Of a stretch of DNA of 64,000 nt, positions 25,545 to 35,097 are shown one piece after another. The position numbers and the translations under genes were made by a program. Location: contig NZ_JAZKUG010000001.1 of NCBI RefSeq assembly GCF_036625195.1, positions 2,542,001 to 2,606,000 on the forward strand, written 5' to 3'. The notes beneath the pieces were generated by a model. That model was not told where the DNA came from and searched no databases. It saw only the letters and a program-made list of their open reading frames with translations. Origin of the DNA: Accumulibacter sp. Its GTDB lineage: Bacteria; Pseudomonadota; Gammaproteobacteria; Burkholderiales; Rhodocyclaceae. Positions within the stretch are counted from its first letter, which is position 1. Each line of letters begins with the position of its first letter.

Positions 25545-28127
25545 ATGGAAGTCTCGCGTCTCCGCGCCCTGCGCGGTCCCAACCTGTGGAGCCGGCACAC
25601 GGCGATCGAGGCGATCGTCCGTTGTGCCGACGGCGAGCGCAACATCGACGACATGCCGGCCTTCGAGAACCGCCTGCGCGAGCGCTTTCCCGAGCTGGAC
25701 ATGCTGCGGCCGCTCGGCCACGACGAGGCGGTATCGATGGCGCAGGCGCTCGAATTTGCCGCCCTCGGCCTGCAGGCGCAGGCGGGCTGCCCGGTCACCT
25801 TCAGCCGGACCACCGAGACGGTCGAAGCCGGCACCTACCAGGTCGTCGTCGAGTACAGTGAAGAAGCGGTGGGCCGTCTCGCCTTCGAGCTGGCCGAGGA
25901 TCTCTGCCGCGCTGCCGTCGAAGATCGTCATTTCGCGCTCGACGGCGCGCTGCAGCGCCTGCGCGAGCTTGACGAGGACGTCCGCCTGGGTCCGAGCACC
26001 GGCGCCATCGTTTACGCGGCCGTGGCGCGCAACATACCGTACCGTCGACTCACCGAAGGCAGCATGGTGCAGTTCGGCTGGGGCAGCCGGCAGCGCCGGA
26101 TTCAGGCCGCGGAAACCGACAGGACCAGCGCCGTTGCCGAGTCGATCGCCCAGGACAAGGAACTGAGCAAGGTTCTCCTGCATGCCGCCGGTGTCCCGGT
26201 TCCCTTCGGCCGGCCGGTTCTCGGCGCCGAGGATGCCTGGGCCGCCGCCTGCGAAATCGGCGGGCCGGTCGTCGTCAAGCCACAGGACGGCAATCAGGGC
26301 AAGGGCGTGGCGGTCAACCTGACGCGCCGCGAGGAGATCGAGGACGCTTACGAGATTGCCAGCGCGATCAGCGACGAGGTACTCGTCGAGCGCTTCCTGC
26401 CCGGCCATGACTACCGGCTGCTGGTCGTCGGCGACCGGATGATCGCCGCTGCCCGACGCGATCCGCCGCTGGTCATCGGTGACGGCGTGCACAGCGTCCG
26501 GCAGTTGGTCGATCGGGTCAACAGCGACCCGCGCCGCAGCGACGGGCACGCGACGTCGCTGACCCGGATCCGCCTCGACGACCTGGCGATCGCCCGCCTG
26601 ACGAAGGCGGGACTGACTCCCGATTCGGTCCCGCCGCGCGGCAAGCGCGTCGTTCTGCGCAACAATGCGAACCTGTCAACCGGTGGCACGGCGACCGATG
26701 TCACCGACGACGTGCATCCCGAATTTGCCGCGCAGGCGGTCGCCGCGGCGCAGACCATCGGCCTCGACATCGCCGGTGTAGACGTCGTCTGCGACAGCGT
26801 CCTGCGGCCGCTCGAGGAGCAGGGTGGCGGCATCGTCGAAGTCAACGCCGCGCCGGGGCTGCGCATGCACCTGCAGCCGTCCTTCGGCAAGGGACGTCCG
26901 GTTGGTGAGGCGATCATCGCCAACCTGTTCGCCCCTGGCGAGGACGGGCGCATCCCGGTGGTCGCCGTTGCCGGCACCAATGGCAAGACGACCACCGTTC
27001 GCCTGATTGCCCACATTCTGGCGCAGCAGGGTCTGCGCATCGGCATGACGACGACCGACGGCGTCTACGTCGAGGGGCGGCGGATCGACACCGGCGACTG
27101 CTCCGGTCCGAAGAGCGCGCGCAATGTGCTCTTCCATCCGCGCGTCGATGCAGCGGTCCTGGAGACGGCACGTGGTGGTGTCCTGCGCGAGGGTCTCGGC
27201 TTCGATCGCTGCGATGTGGCGGTGGTGACGAACATCGGGCTGGGCGATCACCTCGGCCTATCCTACATCAGCAGCGTCGAGGAGCTGTCGGTCGTCAAGC
27301 GGGTGATCGTGCAGAACGTCAGACCGGGACGCGGCGTCGCCGTACTCAACGCCGCCGACCCAATGGTGGCGCGCATGGCCGACTCCTGCCCGGGCAGCGT
27401 CAGCTTCTTCGCCAACGACCGCAATCATCCGGTGATGGCGATGCACCGCGCACAGCGCAAGCGGGTGGTCTACCGCGACGGTGCGTCTCTCGTCGCCTCG
27501 GGCGGCGGCATGGAACATCGCATCGCGCTCGCCCGGATCCCGCTGACGCAGGACGGAGCCATCGGCTTCCAGGTGCAGAACGCGATGGCGGCAATCGCCG
27601 CCGCCTGGGCGCTGGGACTCGACTGGCAGACGATCGAACGCGGTCTGGCGAGTTTCGTCAGCGACGTGCAGACCGCTCCCGGACGCTTCAACCTCTTCGA
27701 CTACCGCGGGGCGAAGCTGATCGCCGACTACGGGCACAATCCGGACGCCATCCAGGCTCTCGTCGACGCCGTCGACAACATGCCTTCAGCGCCGGGCAGC
27801 AAGCGTTCGGTCGTCATCAGCGGCGCCGGTGACCGGCGTGACGAGGACATTCGCCAGCAGACGGAGATTCTCGGCGGTGCCTTCGATCGCGTCATTCTCT
27901 ACCAGGATCAGTGCCAGCGTGGCCGTGCCGATGGTGAAGTGCTGGCGCTGTTGCGTGCCGGCCTGCAGCAGGCGACGCGAACCAGGCACATCCGGGAGAT
28001 TCATGGCGAATTCCTGGCGATCGACAGCGCACTGGCGGAGCTTGCCGCCGGTGATCTCTGCCTGATCCTGATCGACCAGATCGAGGAAGCCCTCGAGCAC
28101 ATCAAGCAGCGGTTGCGGGAAGGCTAG
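25545..28127 (+). CDS. cphA: Cyanophycin synthetase CphA
   Basis: Makes the storage polymer multi-L-arginyl-poly-L-aspartate from Asp, Arg and ATP. 860 residues, near full family length. The ATP-grasp domain has KPQDGNQGKGV at about 245-255 and FLPGHDYRLLVVG. The Mur-ligase domain has GTNGKTT near residue 480, ETARGGVLREGL near 540, and the complete C-terminal domain with DYGHNPDA and SGAGDRRDEDI. The N domain lacks HxxEH: the aligned block is QALEFAALGLQ. GAAGGGAG precedes the ATG. Seventy-eight bases separate it from the short paralogue, so both are likely in one transcript. Confidence 0.95.
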   Translation: MEVSRLRALRGPNLWSRHTAIEAIVRCADGERNIDDMPAFENRLRERFPELDMLRPLGHDEAVSMAQALEFAALGLQAQAGCPVTFSRTTETVEAGTYQVVVEYSEEAVGRLAFELAEDLCRAAVEDRHFALDGALQRLRELDEDVRLGPSTGAIVYAAVARNIPYRRLTEGSMVQFGWGSRQRRIQAAETDRTSAVAESIAQDKELSKVLLHAAGVPVPFGRPVLGAEDAWAAACEIGGPVVVKPQDGNQGKGVAVNLTRREEIEDAYEIASAISDEVLVERFLPGHDYRLLVVGDRMIAAARRDPPLVIGDGVHSVRQLVDRVNSDPRRSDGHATSLTRIRLDDLAIARLTKAGLTPDSVPPRGKRVVLRNNANLSTGGTATDVTDDVHPEFAAQAVAAAQTIGLDIAGVDVVCDSVLRPLEEQGGGIVEVNAAPGLRMHLQPSFGKGRPVGEAIIANLFAPGEDGRIPVVAVAGTNGKTTTVRLIAHILAQQGLRIGMTTTDGVYVEGRRIDTGDCSGPKSARNVLFHPRVDAAVLETARGGVLREGLGFDRCDVAVVTNIGLGDHLGLSYISSVEELSVVKRVIVQNVRPGRGVAVLNAADPMVARMADSCPGSVSFFANDRNHPVMAMHRAQRKRVVYRDGASLVASGGGMEHRIALARIPLTQDGAIGFQVQNAMAAIAAAWALGLDWQTIERGLASFVSDVQTAPGRFNLFDYRGAKLIADYGHNPDAIQALVDAVDNMPSAPGSKRSVVISGAGDRRDEDIRQQTEILGGAFDRVILYQDQCQRGRADGEVLALLRAGLQQATRTRHIREIHGEFLAIDSALAELAAGDLCLILIDQIEEALEHIKQRLREG

Positions 28128-28166
28128 GCGAGGCATGCCGCGCCTGCCGCCGGGGGGCGTTGCGCC

Positions 28167-30068
28167 TCAGGTGGGACGGCTGCGGTAGCTCCACGAGAAC
28201 GGGCCGGTATGGCCGGCGAACAGCAGCCGGGTTGCCGCATCGGTGCGGCGCATGCGCGCCTTCAGTTCCTTGACCGGCAGGGCATGCAGGTGCGGTTCGG
28301 CAGGTCGCGGCAGCAGCGCACTGACACGGGTTTCTCCTTCGACTTGGGCGATCGTGCAGTTGACCTTGCTGCACGCCTCTTCCCGGGCCGCCAGCACGGC
28401 ATCGATCTGTTTGCCGCAGGCGTCCGACTCGGTGGCCAGTTCCTTCACCAGATCGGACAACTGCGACAGCGAGCGCAGGGTCGGGGCGACCAGTGCCGAC
28501 AGCCGGCGCCAGCCCACCTGCTGTTCGGCGGTCAGCGTCGCCTCGTGATTGCGCAGCCGCTGCGCGAGCGCCAGGTAATTGGCGACCTCCTTGTCGCTGC
28601 GTAGGGCATCCATGCGGGCGCGGTGCGCGGTGATCGCCTTCTCCGTCGCCAGCCGCCTGCCGCGCAGGCCGGCCAGCGTGGCATCGAAGGTGCTCAGGTC
28701 GGGCAGCAGCATCAGCAGCACGGTATCGAGTTCGCGTCGTGCCCGCGCAGCGCCGAGGCTTGCCGTCCGGGCCGCCAGGGCGCTCGCTTCGGCGACCTCG
28801 ACCGTCAGTTCTTCGGCGACGATGTGGCAGTTCGTCGCCTGTCCGACGACCACCTGGCGAGCGGCAAGGACGCAGTTGTCTGCCCGCTTGACGTTGATGC
28901 AGCCGGCCAGCGCGGTCAGGGTGGCGCCGGAAGCCATGCCCTCGACGGTGATGTCCCCGTCCTCGTTGCTCGCACTGCCGCCGACGAGGTTGCGCTTCAG
29001 CCGCACGACGCCGCCGCTGGAGATGATTCTGCCGTATACGTCGGCGTAGGCAGTGATGCTGCGACACTGGACGACGCGTTTCTCCTGAATCTCGCCGTGC
29101 TGTTCGTACTCCTCGCCAGTCAGCAGAAGGTCACCGGTGGTGCGGACGCTGACGCCCTCGTGGCTGACGATCTTGTCGGTCACGGAAAACTGGTTGCTCT
29201 GGCGGTCGATGCTGAGGAAGCCGCAGACAGTCGCCAGCAGGTATTCGGCGCCGTCCTCGTGGCTGATGCGGGTGCCAGGTCCGGCCAGGGTCGCGAGATC
29301 GAAGTCCTTTGGCATCGGCGCCGGCAGCACCTCGCCATCGAGCCTGCGGCCATCGACGCCCGCAACGCGCGGGTTCTTCCGCACCAGGCGCAGACCGGCG
29401 GCGACCTGCGGATAGCGCGTCTCGAACTGGCGCAGATCGACCCGGTCGCCGAACAGGCGGCGGGGTGCGTTGTTGCGGTGCAGTCCCGGCGCCAGCTCGC
29501 ACACCTCTGCGTCCTTGCCCGGTACGAAGGGCAGGCTGTGGGCGATCACCCGGCGCTCGGCCTTGTCTACCTCGAACCCGGCGCAGGTCGCGGCGATGTC
29601 GATGCCGAAACGCACCCCCTGCGTCCAGGCCGTGGCGATGAACTCGTCGATATCCAGCCGAATGCGGGTTTCGGCCACCGTTTCGCCGTCGCCCGCGTCG
29701 CGGTAGAGCGGCTCGAATAGATAGGCAGCCTCGTCGCCGTCGATCAGCATTGCGCTGTAGAGTGCGCGGCGTTCCGGTCGGAAGAAGGTGATGTCGGCAG
29801 CCAGCAGCACCTCTTCCACCGGTTCGCGGTCGAGGCCGCTGGCGATACCGTAGAGCAGCCACGCGAAATGGGCGTAGTCCAGACCACGGAAATAGAGTCC
29901 GGTGTCGAAGACGCGATTGACGAAGTCGGCAAAGTCTGCTGCCGAGTCGAGTCGGTTCGGCTGCACGTAAAGCCCGTCGGCGCGCTGGGCGATGAAGCGC
30001 GACAGGGCAATCTGCCCGGCCTCCAGGTCGGCGAGGTTGCCGATGGCACTTTCCGGATGTTGTGGCAT
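28167..30068 (-). CDS. FapA/DUF342-family protein
   Basis: 633 residues from the ATG at 30068 (MPQHPESAIG); an in-frame upstream ATG at 30224 exists but adds a low-quality leader. The N-terminal 250 residues are novel to me. Residues about 330-470 are a FapA-type right-handed beta-helix (KIVSHEGVSVRTTGDLLLTG, VYGRIISSGGVVRLKRNLVGG). A helical, possibly coiled-coil region follows (about 480-590). FapA proteins (flagellar assembly protein A family) are poorly understood; no flagellar genes lie nearby. It is convergent with cphA, 40 bases apart. No signal peptide. Confidence 0.85.
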   Translation of the reverse strand: MPQHPESAIGNLADLEAGQIALSRFIAQRADGLYVQPNRLDSAADFADFVNRVFDTGLYFRGLDYAHFAWLLYGIASGLDREPVEEVLLAADITFFRPERRALYSAMLIDGDEAAYLFEPLYRDAGDGETVAETRIRLDIDEFIATAWTQGVRFGIDIAATCAGFEVDKAERRVIAHSLPFVPGKDAEVCELAPGLHRNNAPRRLFGDRVDLRQFETRYPQVAAGLRLVRKNPRVAGVDGRRLDGEVLPAPMPKDFDLATLAGPGTRISHEDGAEYLLATVCGFLSIDRQSNQFSVTDKIVSHEGVSVRTTGDLLLTGEEYEQHGEIQEKRVVQCRSITAYADVYGRIISSGGVVRLKRNLVGGSASNEDGDITVEGMASGATLTALAGCINVKRADNCVLAARQVVVGQATNCHIVAEELTVEVAEASALAARTASLGAARARRELDTVLLMLLPDLSTFDATLAGLRGRRLATEKAITAHRARMDALRSDKEVANYLALAQRLRNHEATLTAEQQVGWRRLSALVAPTLRSLSQLSDLVKELATESDACGKQIDAVLAAREEACSKVNCTIAQVEGETRVSALLPRPAEPHLHALPVKELKARMRRTDAATRLLFAGHTGPFSWSYRSRPT

Positions 30069-30529
30069 TCTGGCAGTCAGATCCCGGTCAATTCGCTGCG
30101 CCGCAATGCGGGCGCCTGCTCCTGCATGCACGGTGCCACCCGCTGCCGCTTGCCTGCACGCCATTCTTCGCAGAGGGTGGAGGACGAGCGGTTCATCGAT
30201 GGCGAGCATCGCGGTTCGGGGCACGACTGTGCGGACTGCCTGTCGTCCGAACCGTTGCCCCTAGCGTACCAGAAAGCGCCGTCGGCTACATGCCGTCCGG
30301 CGGCAGCGGTTTGCAGCACCTCCCGCCGCATTCCTGCCGGCACCCGACGGGCTCCAGACCGCAGCTGCCAGCCGGAGCCTGGCAGCAGTCCGCCGACGGA
30401 CGGCGATCCCTGGGGGAGGCATGTCAGCCATTGCACTCGACCCGCGTTATGCAGGTTGTCGAGCGTGTCCGTGCCGGTGAGAGCAAGACGGGCAGCGCTC
30501 CCTGACTCGCCACCATCACGCCTGCGATC
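30069..30529. other. 461-base gap between divergent genes, no gene seen
   Basis: It contains the possible N-terminal extension of the FapA-family gene (to 30224) and the leader of the lipoprotein gene. I see no tRNA, no strong hairpin and no convincing promoter. Short reading frames here have atypical codons and no ribosome sites. Confidence 0.5.
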
Positions 30530-31108
30530 ATGCATTGCTGCCGTTGCGCTCCACTGCTTTCAGCGCTGCTTCTCGGCGCCTGCGTCAGCCTGCCGCCCGA
30601 AGGGCCGGCGGTCATGGCGCTGCCGGGATCCGGGCGGACTTTCGAGCAGTTCCGTATTGACGACCAGCTCTGCAGGGCCTACGCCGGGCGCTCGATCGGT
30701 CCGCAGACACCGGAAGGCGCGGCCGCCGACTCGGCGGTCGGAAGCGCCGTCCTGGGAACGGCAATCGGCGCCGCCGTCGGGGCTGCGATCGACGGCTCCA
30801 GCGGCGCCGCGGTTGGAGCGGGTGTCGGCCTGCTCGCCGGCAGCGTTACCGGTGCCGCTGCCGCGAATGCATCGGCCTACGAGCTGCAGCGGCGTTACGA
30901 CCAGAGCTATGTGCAGTGCATGTATGGTCGTGGCCACAGGGTTCCGGTCGTCGGTGGCTACCCGCTGCGGCCCGGCGCTGGCGGTCCGCCGGCCGTGGCC
31001 CTGCCGCCGCCGCCACCGCCGCCGCGTGGAGCGCCGCCGCCCCCGCCAGCGGCAGCCGCGCCACTGCCGCCGCGCGGCGCGCCACCGGCACCCCCCCCGG
31101 CACGTTGA
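30530..31108 (+). CDS. Glycine-zipper lipoprotein with proline-rich tail
   Basis: 192 residues. A signal peptide of about 17 residues ends in the lipobox LLGAC, so it is probably a lipidated envelope protein. Residues about 68-110 are a glycine-zipper of alternating Gly/Ala (VGSAVLGTAIGAAVGAAIDG) that can insert in or lie on a membrane. Then come QRRYDQSYVQCMYGRGHRVP and a tail of almost pure Pro, Ala, Arg and Gly. The tail contains a C8 run at 31091-31098. Probably outer membrane or periplasmic; no specific function. Confidence 0.83.
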   Translation: MHCCRCAPLLSALLLGACVSLPPEGPAVMALPGSGRTFEQFRIDDQLCRAYAGRSIGPQTPEGAAADSAVGSAVLGTAIGAAVGAAIDGSSGAAVGAGVGLLAGSVTGAAAANASAYELQRRYDQSYVQCMYGRGHRVPVVGGYPLRPGAGGPPAVALPPPPPPPRGAPPPPPAAAAPLPPRGAPPAPPPAR

Positions 31109-31173
31109 AGCCGCACGACGCTGGGAGACTTCTGGCGTAAACTGGAGCACTCGTCGCCACGAAAGCTCCAGCC

Positions 31174-32514
31174 ATGTCCCGCTCGACCCTCAAGCTGCCC
31201 GCAAAGACTGCTGCCGATGTCGCTGCCGGCGAAGCGAGCGGCCGTCCCCGGCGGCCGATCCGTGGGCAGGGGGCGGTGGCCAAGCATGCTGGCCGGCGGC
31301 GCTCCGAATCCGATGCGCCGCCGGCAGCGGCCAGCCAGCCCCTGCCGCGGCCGGAACCGGTGACGGCTTCGCCCCGGCGCTCGCCGAGGACGCAGCCGGA
31401 GCGTCCGGATATGGCGCGAGGTGTGGCGTTCCCTGGCAAGGCGAACGACGCTCGCGCGCTGCCGCCAAGCGCCGGACGTGGCGCCGGCGCATCGCCGCCA
31501 GAAGGGCGTGACGCAGGCGGCGCGAGCAGCAGTCAGCCAAGCGGCGGCGCGGCGGCTGGCGGGCGGCCGGCTGGACCACAGCCGGACGCACCGAGGAAGC
31601 AGCATCCGCCACGCGGCGTGGCGCGCAGCACCGGCGCACGCGCCTGCCCACCGTCGCGGCCTGCGGCTTCGGCGGCGGCAGCCAGCGGCGGCATGGCTGA
31701 ACCGGGGACGAGACTGACGGAACCTGCCGCCGAGCCGCCGCCGAGCCAGCCGGCGGTGGCATCGGTTCGCCCCGGCTTGGCCAAGGAGCCGCCGCGGCTG
31801 TCCCGGCTGGTCAGCGAACTGACTGGATGTTCACGCCGCGAGGCCGACGAATGGATCGAGAACGGCTGGATCAGCGTCGATGGCGTGGTGATCGACCGCC
31901 TTGGCGCCCGCGTCAGCCCGAAAGCGGCAATCGAGATCAGGGACGCGGCGAGCAAGCACCGCAGCGCGAGCGTCAGCATCCTGTTCCACAAGCCGACTCC
32001 TGCCGGCGATGCACCGGCGCCGACGGGGCGCGAGACCGCTGTTGGCCGCATCCGTGGCGACAATCGGTGGGTCGAAGACGACCCTGCGCAGCGTTTCGTC
32101 CTTGCCCACCTGCGCGGGTTGGCGCCGGCTGGCGCGCTCGACGCCAGCGCCGGCGGAATGCTGGTGTTCACCCAGGAGGGCAGCGTGGCGCGGCGCCTGG
32201 CCGGCGGCGATGCCCGCGTCGAGAAGGAGTACCACGTGCTGGTCGAGGGCGCGCTGGCAGCGGGCGGGATCGAGCGCCTGCGGCATGGGCTGGTGCTGGA
32301 CGGCATCCGCCTGCGGCCGGCTGACGTCTCTTGGCTCGCCGAGAACCGCCTGCGCATCGTCCTGCGCCAGAGCCTGCCGCGGCAGATCCCGCGCATGTGC
32401 GCGCTGCTCGGACTGCGCGTGCGCGAACTTCGCTGCGTGCGCATCGGCAGCGTCTCGCTCGGTAGGCTGCCGCCGGGCGCTTGGCGCTACCTGCGCGCCG
32501 ACGAGCGCTTCTGA
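31174..32514 (+). CDS. RsuA/RluB/RluF-type pseudouridine synthase with long disordered N-terminus
   Basis: 446 residues, roughly 200 longer than plain members. Residues 1 to about 200 are low-complexity Ala, Pro, Arg and Gly, probably disordered and possibly RNA-binding. An S4 RNA-binding domain follows (LSRLVSELTGCSRREADEWI, about 208-255), then the RsuA-type catalytic domain. Its active-site motif reads GALDASAGGMLVFTQEG, keeping the catalytic Asp (LD). KEYHVLVEG and GIRLRPADVSWL follow. Target RNA (23S, 16S or tRNA) cannot be assigned. Confidence 0.88.
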   Translation: MSRSTLKLPAKTAADVAAGEASGRPRRPIRGQGAVAKHAGRRRSESDAPPAAASQPLPRPEPVTASPRRSPRTQPERPDMARGVAFPGKANDARALPPSAGRGAGASPPEGRDAGGASSSQPSGGAAAGGRPAGPQPDAPRKQHPPRGVARSTGARACPPSRPAASAAAASGGMAEPGTRLTEPAAEPPPSQPAVASVRPGLAKEPPRLSRLVSELTGCSRREADEWIENGWISVDGVVIDRLGARVSPKAAIEIRDAASKHRSASVSILFHKPTPAGDAPAPTGRETAVGRIRGDNRWVEDDPAQRFVLAHLRGLAPAGALDASAGGMLVFTQEGSVARRLAGGDARVEKEYHVLVEGALAAGGIERLRHGLVLDGIRLRPADVSWLAENRLRIVLRQSLPRQIPRMCALLGLRVRELRCVRIGSVSLGRLPPGAWRYLRADERF

Positions 32515-32646
32515 TCCGTACGCCAGCGATGGCGGACGCCGCCGCGCTTGCGAGCCGCGGCGGCTGCGGCTACCATCCGGGCCATCGCGCCGTCGCCCGT
32601 TCGGCAGCACCCTTTCGCAGCAAGTCGTCAGGACTTGGAGGCAGCC

Positions 32647-33525
32647 ATGATGCTCGACAAGCGCCCCCCCCGTGATCTCGCAGCTTGGCTCAGTCTGATC
32701 GCCAGCCAGGAGATACCCGTGCTACGGCAGACCGTCCGCCGGCTCGACGAGGCGCGACAGAACCGCGAGCGCGTCGGCGGTCGCGAAATCACCGACATCG
32801 TGCTGCAGGATCCGCTGCTGGCTGCGCGTGTTCTCGCCTACATCCAGTCGGTCGGCAGCCGCCGCCTGCGTGGCGACATCACCAACATTGCCGGCGCGGT
32901 GATGATGCTCGGTGTCGAGCCGTTCTTTCGCGCCTTCGACCGACCGCAGACGCTCGAGAACAGGCTTGGCGCGCAGCCGGCTGCCCTGCTCGGCGTCCTG
33001 CAGGTCGTCCTGCGCGCACAGCGGGCGGCGCGCTATGCCCATGAATGGGCTTTCGCCCGCCATGACATGAACGTCGAGGAGGTCGCCCTCGCGGCGCTGC
33101 TGCACGACACCGCGGAGATCCTCGTCTGGTGCACCGCACCCGAATTGGCGATCACGATGCGCCAGCGGCAGCAGGCCGACCGCAGCCTGCGCAGCGGCGC
33201 GGTGCAGCAGGCCGTACTCGGTTTTCCTCTGGCCGAACTGCAACTCGCGCTCTGTCACGCCTGGCGGCTGCCGGAGTTGCTGCTCACCATAATGGACGAC
33301 GGCAACGCGCACCTGCCGCGCGTGCGCAACGTCAAGCTGGCGGTCGATCTCGCCCGCCACACGGCCGATGGCTGGGGCGACCCGGCGATCGCGGATGACC
33401 TGGACGCCGTGCAGCATCTGCTGCACATCAGCCGCGAGACGCTGCTGCATCGCCTGCAACTGCCACCGGATGTGGTGCCGCGTTTCCTCGAAGACGAACG
33501 CGGGCCAGGCGGATCGGGGCTCTAG
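32647..33525 (+). CDS. HDOD-domain protein
   Basis: 292 residues. The ATG at 32647 follows CTTGGAGGCAGCC, a good ribosome site. The HDOD domain spans about 15-210: ITDIVLQDPLLAARVLAYIQSV, then ALLHDTAEILVWCTAPELA, where the metal-binding His-Asp of true HD phosphohydrolases is only partly kept. HDOD proteins are usually non-catalytic signalling modules, often tied to cyclic-di-GMP or motility. There is no second domain. A C8 tract lies in codons 6-8. The gene stops one base before the next reading frame opens. Confidence 0.87.
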   Translation: MMLDKRPPRDLAAWLSLIASQEIPVLRQTVRRLDEARQNRERVGGREITDIVLQDPLLAARVLAYIQSVGSRRLRGDITNIAGAVMMLGVEPFFRAFDRPQTLENRLGAQPAALLGVLQVVLRAQRAARYAHEWAFARHDMNVEEVALAALLHDTAEILVWCTAPELAITMRQRQQADRSLRSGAVQQAVLGFPLAELQLALCHAWRLPELLLTIMDDGNAHLPRVRNVKLAVDLARHTADGWGDPAIADDLDAVQHLLHISRETLLHRLQLPPDVVPRFLEDERGPGGSGL

Positions 33526-33561
33526 TTGGCGAACTCCGTCCGGCAACGCGGTGAGTTGCCG

Positions 33562-34905
33562 ATGCCCCGCTTCCTGCTGTTTGCCGTCGTCTTCATCGAA
33601 GGATTCTGCTCGCTCGGCGCCGAAGTCATCGCCTTGCGCCAGATCATCCCGCACATGGGCAGTTCGATCGTCGTCACCGCGCCGACGATCGGCTTCTTCC
33701 TCCTCGCGCTTGCCCTCGGTTATCACGCCGGCGGCCGCGTCGCCGCCGGCTACCGCGCCGTCGTCGCGAGGAACTTCCTGCTGGCCGCCCTGCTGATCGG
33801 CGTCGGGCTGTCGGGCGCCGCCGTAGACCTCGTCTTCACCGCGATCAACCCGCCGGAGATCGCCTATCTCCTGCTGATCACTGGCGTACTCTGTCCGGTG
33901 GCCTGGTTGCTTGGGCAGACAGTGCCGATCCTCAGCAACCTGTTGCAGCACGAGCGCGTTGGCGAGGCGAGTGGCGAGGCGCTCTATTACTCGACGCTTG
34001 GCTCCTTTCTCGGCTCGCTGTCGTTGTCGCTGGTGTTGATGCAGTGGCTGGGCGTCTCGGCTGCGGTCGCATTCTGTGCGCTGCTGCTGCTCGCCGGGCA
34101 CGCCCTGCTGTGCGCGCGCGCCTGGTCGGCAGCGCTCGTCGCGCTGCTGGTCGGAGTCGCGGCGGTGACGGCCAACGCCTGGCTGCGGCCGCAGATCGAG
34201 ACGGCCTACGCCAGCTATCTGGTCGAGCCCGCAGCCTACGAGGGCGCCATCGATGGTCGTGCGCTGCGCAACAACAACTCCTTTGCCTCGCTGATCGACG
34301 AGTCCGAGCCGCCGCGCTACGCGCGCTACATCAGGCATATCCGCGGCATGCTCCTCGACGACCTGCAGTTTCGCGGGCGCCGGATCCTGGTCCTCGGTGC
34401 CGGTGGCTTCACCGTCTCGCACGGCGAGCCGGCCAATCACTACACCTATGTCGATATCGACCCGGCGGTGCGCGAGATTGCCGAGAAGCACTTCCTGCGC
34501 GAGAAGGCAAACGGCGACTTCGTCGCCGACGACGCGCGCCGCTTCGTCGTCCGCAGCGAGCAGCGCTTCGCCGCCGTCATCGTCGACGTCTACGGCGCCC
34601 ACTCATCGATCCCGGGGCATCTGGTGACCCGCGAGTTCTGGCAGGCGACGCGCCGCATTCTCGACCCGCAGGGTCTGCTGATCGCCAACCTGATTCTCGA
34701 CAGCGCGCTCGCCACCCCCTATGCGCGCAACCTTCTGGCGACGATCGAGAGCGTGTACGGTCGCTGCGCGGTCGAGGTGCTGCAGAAGCGGCAGGTGCTG
34801 GCCAATGTCATCGTCACCTGTCGCAATGGCGACGAGCCGGAAGCGGCGCAACTGTTCACCGACGAGCGCAACCGAGCCGACTTCGACTTGGCGCGATCAC
34901 GCTGA
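33562..34905 (+). CDS. Membrane-anchored spermidine synthase-like protein
   Basis: 447 residues. The N-terminal third to half has about seven hydrophobic helices (from MPRFLLFAVVFIEGFCSLGAE). The C-terminal part is a spermidine-synthase-type SAM fold with RILVLGAGGFTVSHGE (about 274-289) and YVDIDPAVREIAEKHF. This is the fused membrane-SpeE layout widespread in bacteria, whose substrate is generally unproven. The ATG at 33562 was chosen over an upstream TTG at 33526 because of the GGTGAG ribosome site and the immediate hydrophobic start. A 10-bp hairpin at 34941 follows it. Confidence 0.82.
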   Translation: MPRFLLFAVVFIEGFCSLGAEVIALRQIIPHMGSSIVVTAPTIGFFLLALALGYHAGGRVAAGYRAVVARNFLLAALLIGVGLSGAAVDLVFTAINPPEIAYLLLITGVLCPVAWLLGQTVPILSNLLQHERVGEASGEALYYSTLGSFLGSLSLSLVLMQWLGVSAAVAFCALLLLAGHALLCARAWSAALVALLVGVAAVTANAWLRPQIETAYASYLVEPAAYEGAIDGRALRNNNSFASLIDESEPPRYARYIRHIRGMLLDDLQFRGRRILVLGAGGFTVSHGEPANHYTYVDIDPAVREIAEKHFLREKANGDFVADDARRFVVRSEQRFAAVIVDVYGAHSSIPGHLVTREFWQATRRILDPQGLLIANLILDSALATPYARNLLATIESVYGRCAVEVLQKRQVLANVIVTCRNGDEPEAAQLFTDERNRADFDLARSR

Positions 34906-34940
34906 CGACCATGCCTTACGTGAACAGGGGTACGGGGCTC

Positions 34941-34965
34941 CGCGGGCTCGCACAGCGAGCCCGCG
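34941..34965 (+). terminator. Hairpin downstream of the spermidine-synthase-like gene
   Basis: A perfect 10-bp stem (CGCGGGCTCG and its complement) around the loop CACAG. There is no T-run on the plus side, so if it is a terminator it is weak. It sits between the core region and the Zorya operon. Confidence 0.45.
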
Positions 34966-35097
34966 ACAAAGAAAAGTCGTCCTTGGTGCGGCTCCGATCG
35001 CGGCTGTGGGTGGTTGCGCCATAATGCCGGAGATTTGAGTCACAAGGGACCACGGATCGGATGTGAGGAAGAGCCACTGACTGTTGGGAGGCCGTAA

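Noticed and set aside
23295..28127. The two cphA genes considered as one gene broken by frameshift
   Set aside because: Each has its own start, N domain and ATP-grasp, so they are true paralogues.
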